From contig OW818667.1 of assembly GCA_942493125.1 (NCBI GenBank), positions 496,001 through 560,000 of the forward strand: a stretch of 64,000 bases of DNA, written 5' to 3'. The notes under the pieces were generated by a model. It was not told the origin of the DNA. It saw only the letters and a program-made list of their open reading frames with translations, and ran no database searches. Shown here piece after piece: positions 60,582 to 64,000 of the stretch (position 1 is its first letter; each line of letters begins with the position of its first letter). The position numbers and the translations under genes were made by a program. This DNA comes from Fusibacter_C sp942493125. GTDB lineage: Bacteria; Bacillota; Clostridia; Peptostreptococcales; Acidaminobacteraceae.

Positions 60582-60875
60582 TCATATGCTAGTTGGTTCT
60601 AACGGTTTGACGAGTTTATTATCAATCAGTTCACTTAAAAAAATCTCAGTTTCTTTAAAACAGGTTTCTTGGTCCACTTCATAAATTTGTGTAAGATGTA
60701 AAACCAAATGCGACATCGTCATCGGTTTTTCCAGTGCATGCCATATATCTGTTGCAATGGGGTCCAGAATGAAATACTTTCCAGTTTCGACGTTTAGCAT
60801 CCCAACTTCATCCCCCATAGTGGCTGTTTCGATTTTATTATTTCTAACATACGCCTGATTGTTTTGATACGTCAC
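60582..60875 (-). CDS. PqqD-like RiPP recognition protein (lasso B1 type)
   Basis: A 97-residue PqqD-fold protein. It has the DEVGMLNVETGKYFILD strand pair and the IATDIWHALEKPMTMSHLV helix of RiPP recognition elements. These bind precursor leader peptides and hand them to the processing enzyme. The GTG at 60875 lies six bases after GGAGG, whereas the in-frame start at 60923 lies far inside the upstream gene. It overlaps the HprK-like gene by 32 bp, so translation is tightly coupled. Confidence 0.87.
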   Translation of the reverse strand: MTYQNNQAYVRNNKIETATMGDEVGMLNVETGKYFILDPIATDIWHALEKPMTMSHLVLHLTQIYEVDQETCFKETEIFLSELIDNKLVKPLEPTSI

Positions 60876-61785
60876 CTGACACCTCCTTGGTTCTTTTTTC
60901 AAAAATTTCCATGATTGTTTCAACTTGATCTATAACTGTAAACCCCTCGTATGGACGCATAATTCTATATACCGGCACACTTTCACATAGTTTTGAGCAA
61001 AATCGTAAATGTGCGCCGACATCCGTTTTGCCACCAATTACCTCTTGAAGATAGCTATGCGAGATGAGAGCATTTAAGACCGCTGGTCTTTCCAATTGAA
61101 TTAGTACTGGTGTGTGTACCTCTGATGGCACGATTTCTATGATGCCAGCTAGAGGCTTTTTACGATCACTAAAGCGCTCTCGAGAGTTAATGTAAAATTT
61201 ATCTAATTGACGCATAACGCGATTTTCGGGTTCATATTGTAACGACAGATGATGTGCGCCATCTTTCCAAATTTTTTGAGATGGGTAACTTGGATACACG
61301 TAGTGATTCGTATCAATAGATTCAATTCGCGAAACATCATCTGAGAGCAACTTGTACCCCTTTTCTACAAAACCTGAAGCTAACGATGATTTACCTGCAC
61401 CTGAATGACCGACAAGCGTGATACAATGATTCCCTAAATCAACGGTGCTCCCATGGAGTGGATAAACCTTTTTTTGATGCATTAAAAAACCAAATGCCGA
61501 CCCTAATATAAATAGGGATAGATCTTGCAAGCGCGCACCGTTATAGGGTTCAACGGTAATACGGTTGCCGTTTCTAATCTCGTAGGTACCAACATCAGGC
61601 ACATAAAAAGCAATCAAATCTTCATCCATCGAGAAGTAAAAGCCGTCCTCTTCTAAATCCTCAGTGATACACGAAATGCGACCACTTTCCACGATAATCT
61701 CGGGTTCATCAAATTCACAATGATAAGCATCCAGTGCAAAAGCCGATCTCACCCGATATCCAAAGATCATATAGTCATGCTTCAT
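60844..61785 (-). CDS. HPr kinase-like protein of a lasso peptide-type cluster
   Basis: A predicted 313-residue protein. The C-terminal part has the HprK P-loop GHSGAGKSS (126-134), the acidic SDDV (148-151) and the preceding YPLHGS strand. The N-terminal third lacks the normal HPr-binding domain. Such free-standing HprK homologues in lasso peptide clusters (paeninodin type) phosphorylate the precursor, often on its C-terminal Ser. It overlaps the ABC gene by 11 bp and the PqqD gene by 32 bp. The ATG at 61785 is preferred; a start at 61800 is possible. Confidence 0.83.
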   Translation of the reverse strand: MKHDYMIFGYRVRSAFALDAYHCEFDEPEIIVESGRISCITEDLEEDGFYFSMDEDLIAFYVPDVGTYEIRNGNRITVEPYNGARLQDLSLFILGSAFGFLMHQKKVYPLHGSTVDLGNHCITLVGHSGAGKSSLASGFVEKGYKLLSDDVSRIESIDTNHYVYPSYPSQKIWKDGAHHLSLQYEPENRVMRQLDKFYINSRERFSDRKKPLAGIIEIVPSEVHTPVLIQLERPAVLNALISHSYLQEVIGGKTDVGAHLRFCSKLCESVPVYRIMRPYEGFTVIDQVETIMEIFEKRTKEVSGDVSKQSGVC

Positions 61786-63463
61786 AGGTAAGACCCCCAT
61801 TTTTCATCCAATAAACCCTGTCACATATATCAAATATACTTTCTCGGTGTGTCACAGCGATGAGTGTACATAGTGGATAATACTGTTTTAAATTGCTGAT
61901 CAAGTTGCGCTCTGTTTCAATATCAAGGGCACTTGTTGCCTCATCAAACACCAAAAATGGCGTCTCATGTAGCAGTGCTCTAGCAATAGAAATGCGTTGC
62001 GCTTGTCCCTGCGATAACCCTATGCCACGCTCTCCCATCAAAGTATCAAGCCCATCAGGAAGGTCATCTATAAAACTCTTGCAACACGAGGCAATCAGAG
62101 CATTTTCAATAGCTTCATCAGTCACATCATGGTTGAGTAAAAAATTATCATAAATGCTACCTGAGAACAAAGTGTTGGTCTGCGGTACATATGAAAATAA
62201 TCGTCTCGTACCAACGCCCAGTGGAAAAGTACCACCAACATTAGTTTCTATAGTGATTTCACCAGCATCAGGTTCGATGAGTGATAAGAGCATATGGACA
62301 AGTGTTGTTTTGCCCTCCCCAGAAGGACCGACGATGGCAACTTTCTCACCACGACTGATTGTCATATTTAAACCTGAGAAAACAGGATGGTTTTCTTTAT
62401 ATGCAAATGAAATATTTTTGACTACAATTTTACTCGGAACAGCCAAATGATTCATGGTGTCATCATCAAGTTGTCGATCATTTTCAATTTCATCTAATTC
62501 ATGAATTCGTTCAACTGAAGAAAGCGATGCTATCAGTTGTGGTAAAGATGAAGCCAGTCCTTGAATCGGTGCTTGTATTTGACCAACAAGTTGTATAAAA
62601 GCTGTAAAAGTACCTACTGTAATCGCTTTTGAAGCAAGACGAAATGCACCAAATGTAACAGCACCAAAAAATCCTAATTGATAACCAAAACCAAGCATTA
62701 AATTTGAATTGATGCTAATCCTATTTTTTCGTTTTACAAGTTCAAAATGATCCGCTTGAAGGGCTTTCACGCGTTCTAAGCTTCTGATGACGTAATTGAA
62801 AGATTTTAATATAATGATGTTTTGAAGTGCTTCATTGATAATGGAATGCTTTAGCGCATCAGCTTCTTGAATTTTTTTCTGAACGACTTTGATTTTTTGT
62901 CCAATCACCATACCAAACAAAATTGTAATTGGCGTCACCAAAAAAGTAAGTAGAGCCAGCAATGTATCATACGAATAAAGCAACCCAAATGCCATCAAAA
63001 GCTGTACCATAAGTGCAATCAATGTTGGTACTGTATTTGTCAATGCAGTCACGATGCTGTCCACATCACTATATAGTCGAGATACTAAATCACCCGTTTT
63101 ATAAGTGTTTAGTTGAACCCATTTCTTTTCATAAATCTCTGATAGCGCATTGAGCTGTAAGCTGTTGCGCAGTGATTCTTTCGTGCGAACGGTGTAATAA
63201 GTGATTGCAGATACCAAAAACATTTCAAACAATAAAATTATTGCAAGGCCAATACCATAGTATATGGCCGTATTAAATGCACCTGCCATCGCACTATCGA
63301 TCAAAACTTTTGTAACAATTGCAAGGCCTATGCTAGTAAGCGCATTTAAAACATTCAACACGACGATCCGAAAGATTGACCATTTGTATCCGATTGTAAA
63401 AGTCAGCAATTTTTTATGTAGCTCAATATTCAAAAATAGGGTGAGTTTACTTTTTAAGTTCAT
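61775..63463 (-). CDS. ABC exporter (ATPase fused to membrane domain), lasso D-type
   Basis: A predicted 562-residue fused exporter: a six-helix membrane domain (about 30-310) and an ATPase with Walker A GPSGEGKTT, signature LSQGQ (Gln for the second Gly), Walker B FLVFDEATSALD and a His in VTHRE. There is no N-terminal C39 peptidase, which fits a cluster with a separate leader peptidase. It should export the mature peptide and give self-protection. ATG 63463 follows GGAG; the start at 63532 overlaps the peptidase gene. Confidence 0.9.
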   Translation of the reverse strand: MNLKSKLTLFLNIELHKKLLTFTIGYKWSIFRIVVLNVLNALTSIGLAIVTKVLIDSAMAGAFNTAIYYGIGLAIILLFEMFLVSAITYYTVRTKESLRNSLQLNALSEIYEKKWVQLNTYKTGDLVSRLYSDVDSIVTALTNTVPTLIALMVQLLMAFGLLYSYDTLLALLTFLVTPITILFGMVIGQKIKVVQKKIQEADALKHSIINEALQNIIILKSFNYVIRSLERVKALQADHFELVKRKNRISINSNLMLGFGYQLGFFGAVTFGAFRLASKAITVGTFTAFIQLVGQIQAPIQGLASSLPQLIASLSSVERIHELDEIENDRQLDDDTMNHLAVPSKIVVKNISFAYKENHPVFSGLNMTISRGEKVAIVGPSGEGKTTLVHMLLSLIEPDAGEITIETNVGGTFPLGVGTRRLFSYVPQTNTLFSGSIYDNFLLNHDVTDEAIENALIASCCKSFIDDLPDGLDTLMGERGIGLSQGQAQRISIARALLHETPFLVFDEATSALDIETERNLISNLKQYYPLCTLIAVTHRESIFDICDRVYWMKNGGLTYEA

Positions 63464-63473
63464 AATCGCTCCA

Positions 63474-63905
63474 TCAGACTTTGGGTAAGTAATGCACTTT
63501 ATATACGACTGTAAAGCTGTCCTTAAGCGCATCCCCAGTAATCCAATGCTGCCCTATTCGCGTCCAAGCATGCGCTGTTATTTTGCCATGATCCGATTTG
63601 TTTATCCCAAAATAGATGCATCCTGGCATCCTGAAGAGACGCGCTAATTGAAGCACAGTAAGTGATTGTTCAAAACACACCGATGGCCAGAACAACAATT
63701 TACTAAAATGTGTTATTGAATGCCGGATCAGTTTTACTTGATGCGCATCAACCTCAGCCATCTCGATATCTTGCGTTGTATTTGAATATAGATGAATCAA
63801 TTTATTGAACGGTATGATGCGTATTAAAACTTTGTTGGTGCATAAAAGTATGAATACGAGTGCATAAAATATTGTTTTTTTAAAAGTAAAAATCCATGCT
63901 TTCAT
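63474..63905 (-). CDS. Lasso peptide B2-type leader peptidase (transglutaminase-like)
   Basis: A 143-residue protein with a short hydrophobic N-terminal stretch and a transglutaminase-like core. The Cys-His-Asp set is C77 (WPSVCFEQSL), H112 (THAW-type: ITAHAW) and D125 (WITGD). This is the lasso B2 pattern, a cysteine protease that removes precursor leader peptides together with the B1 (PqqD) protein. Three ATGs are in a row; the third (63905) is best spaced from GAGGA. It opens a nine-gene operon and follows a terminator by about 25 bp. Confidence 0.88.
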   Translation of the reverse strand: MKAWIFTFKKTIFYALVFILLCTNKVLIRIIPFNKLIHLYSNTTQDIEMAEVDAHQVKLIRHSITHFSKLLFWPSVCFEQSLTVLQLARLFRMPGCIYFGINKSDHGKITAHAWTRIGQHWITGDALKDSFTVVYKVHYLPKV

Positions 63906-63930
63906 CATCATTCCTCATAATATAAGTTAC

Positions 63931-63964
63931 AAAAAGGATGCTGACTAACATTGTGTCAGCATCC
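63931..63964 (-). terminator. Terminator/attenuator in front of the lasso-type operon
   Basis: A perfect 10-bp stem (63936-63945 with 63955-63964), a 9-base loop and a T-tract on the minus strand lie between a gene ending near 63974 and the leader peptidase gene. It could be a partial terminator that makes the upstream gene more abundant than the maturation genes. Confidence 0.85.
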
Positions 63965-63973
63965 CTTTCGATA

Positions 63974-64000
63974 CTATTTTTTGTTCTTATGTAAGTTTTC
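63974..64000 (-). CDS. Possible 3' end of an upstream gene (partial)
   Basis: Read on the minus strand, one frame ends ENLHKNKK and a TAG at 63974-63976, ten bases before a strong terminator. Too little is visible to identify it. In a lasso-type cluster it could be the cyclase or a precursor peptide, but that is guesswork; other frames are also open across this short stretch. Confidence 0.3.
   Translation of the reverse strand, partial: ENLHKNKK

Noticed and set aside
63906..64000. Lasso precursor peptide gene inside the window
   Set aside because: The only readable upstream frame is eight codons ending in Lys-Lys. It is too short to judge and does not end in Ser as kinase-modified precursors usually do.

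Overview
The window is AT-rich DNA from a low-GC Gram-positive bacterium. Support for this: strong GGAGG/GAGGTG ribosome binding sites, TTG and GTG starts, a sortase and a sortase-type wall signal, DegV, LemA, YkvA and RsbU/V/W-type proteins, and a ykkC-class riboswitch. The gene mix fits an anaerobic, salt-tolerant member of the Clostridia (for example a Fusibacter-like organism); that placement is inference. I saw no rRNA, tRNA, CRISPR array, prophage or intact insertion sequence. Genes are densely packed with short overlaps and many hairpin terminators.

0-10 kb, ion homeostasis: the 5' end of a probable DNA alkyltransferase gene at the left edge, then a Na+/phosphate cotransporter behind an array of PhoP-box repeats with an 11-bp period. 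Next, on the minus strand, is a six-gene unit: Na+/H+ antiporter, RsbW-like kinase, RsbV-like STAS protein, RsbU-like phosphatase, TrkA and TrkH. It links potassium uptake to a partner-switching module with no sigma factor gene. LemA and TPM proteins follow. 10-17 kb: rRNA methyltransferase, DUF188 protein, glycerate kinase, PhnA, DUF2804, a class B sortase with a lipoprotein signal, a DMT exporter and an AI-2E family permease.

17-23 kb, second potassium system: a membrane-anchored degenerate RCK-like protein, KtrB and KtrA on the plus strand. These converge on DegV and a KdpDE-like two-component pair that lacks the KdpD cytoplasmic sensor half. 23-40 kb: a sortase-anchored DUF3494 (ice-binding type) adhesin, a 45-residue lmo0937-type membrane peptide, YggT, an RsmH paralogue, a phosphoesterase, a stalk-domain cupredoxin, AraC/GyrI regulators, a radical SAM protein, a guanidine-I riboswitch in front of a half-size EamA transporter, a HerA-like ATPase and various hydrolases.

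40-55 kb: a lactate permease, gamma-glutamyltransferase, SUMF1-like and DUF937 unit; an OpuC-type osmoprotectant ABC importer; a MarR/NmrA pair with a clear promoter and operator; a CsoR-family regulator with a histidine-tailed EamA transporter; a membrane-anchored trypsin-like protease; a chemoreceptor; an AraC regulator and a GNAT enzyme.

55-64 kb: one tightly spaced minus-strand operon. It begins with lasso-peptide-type maturation genes (B2 leader peptidase, ABC exporter, HprK-like kinase, PqqD-like recognition protein). It continues without a break into exopolysaccharide genes (CapD/WbpM-like dehydratase, Wzz/CpsD pair), a PAS-GGDEF-HD protein with a degenerate HD motif, and a YdjC-type deacetylase. 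The upstream part of this cluster, where a precursor and cyclase would be expected, lies beyond the right edge.

Overall theme: much of the window serves ion and osmotic balance (phosphate, Na+, two K+ systems, osmoprotectants, metal and possibly guanidine export). The last 10 kb is devoted to the cell surface and a probable modified peptide.
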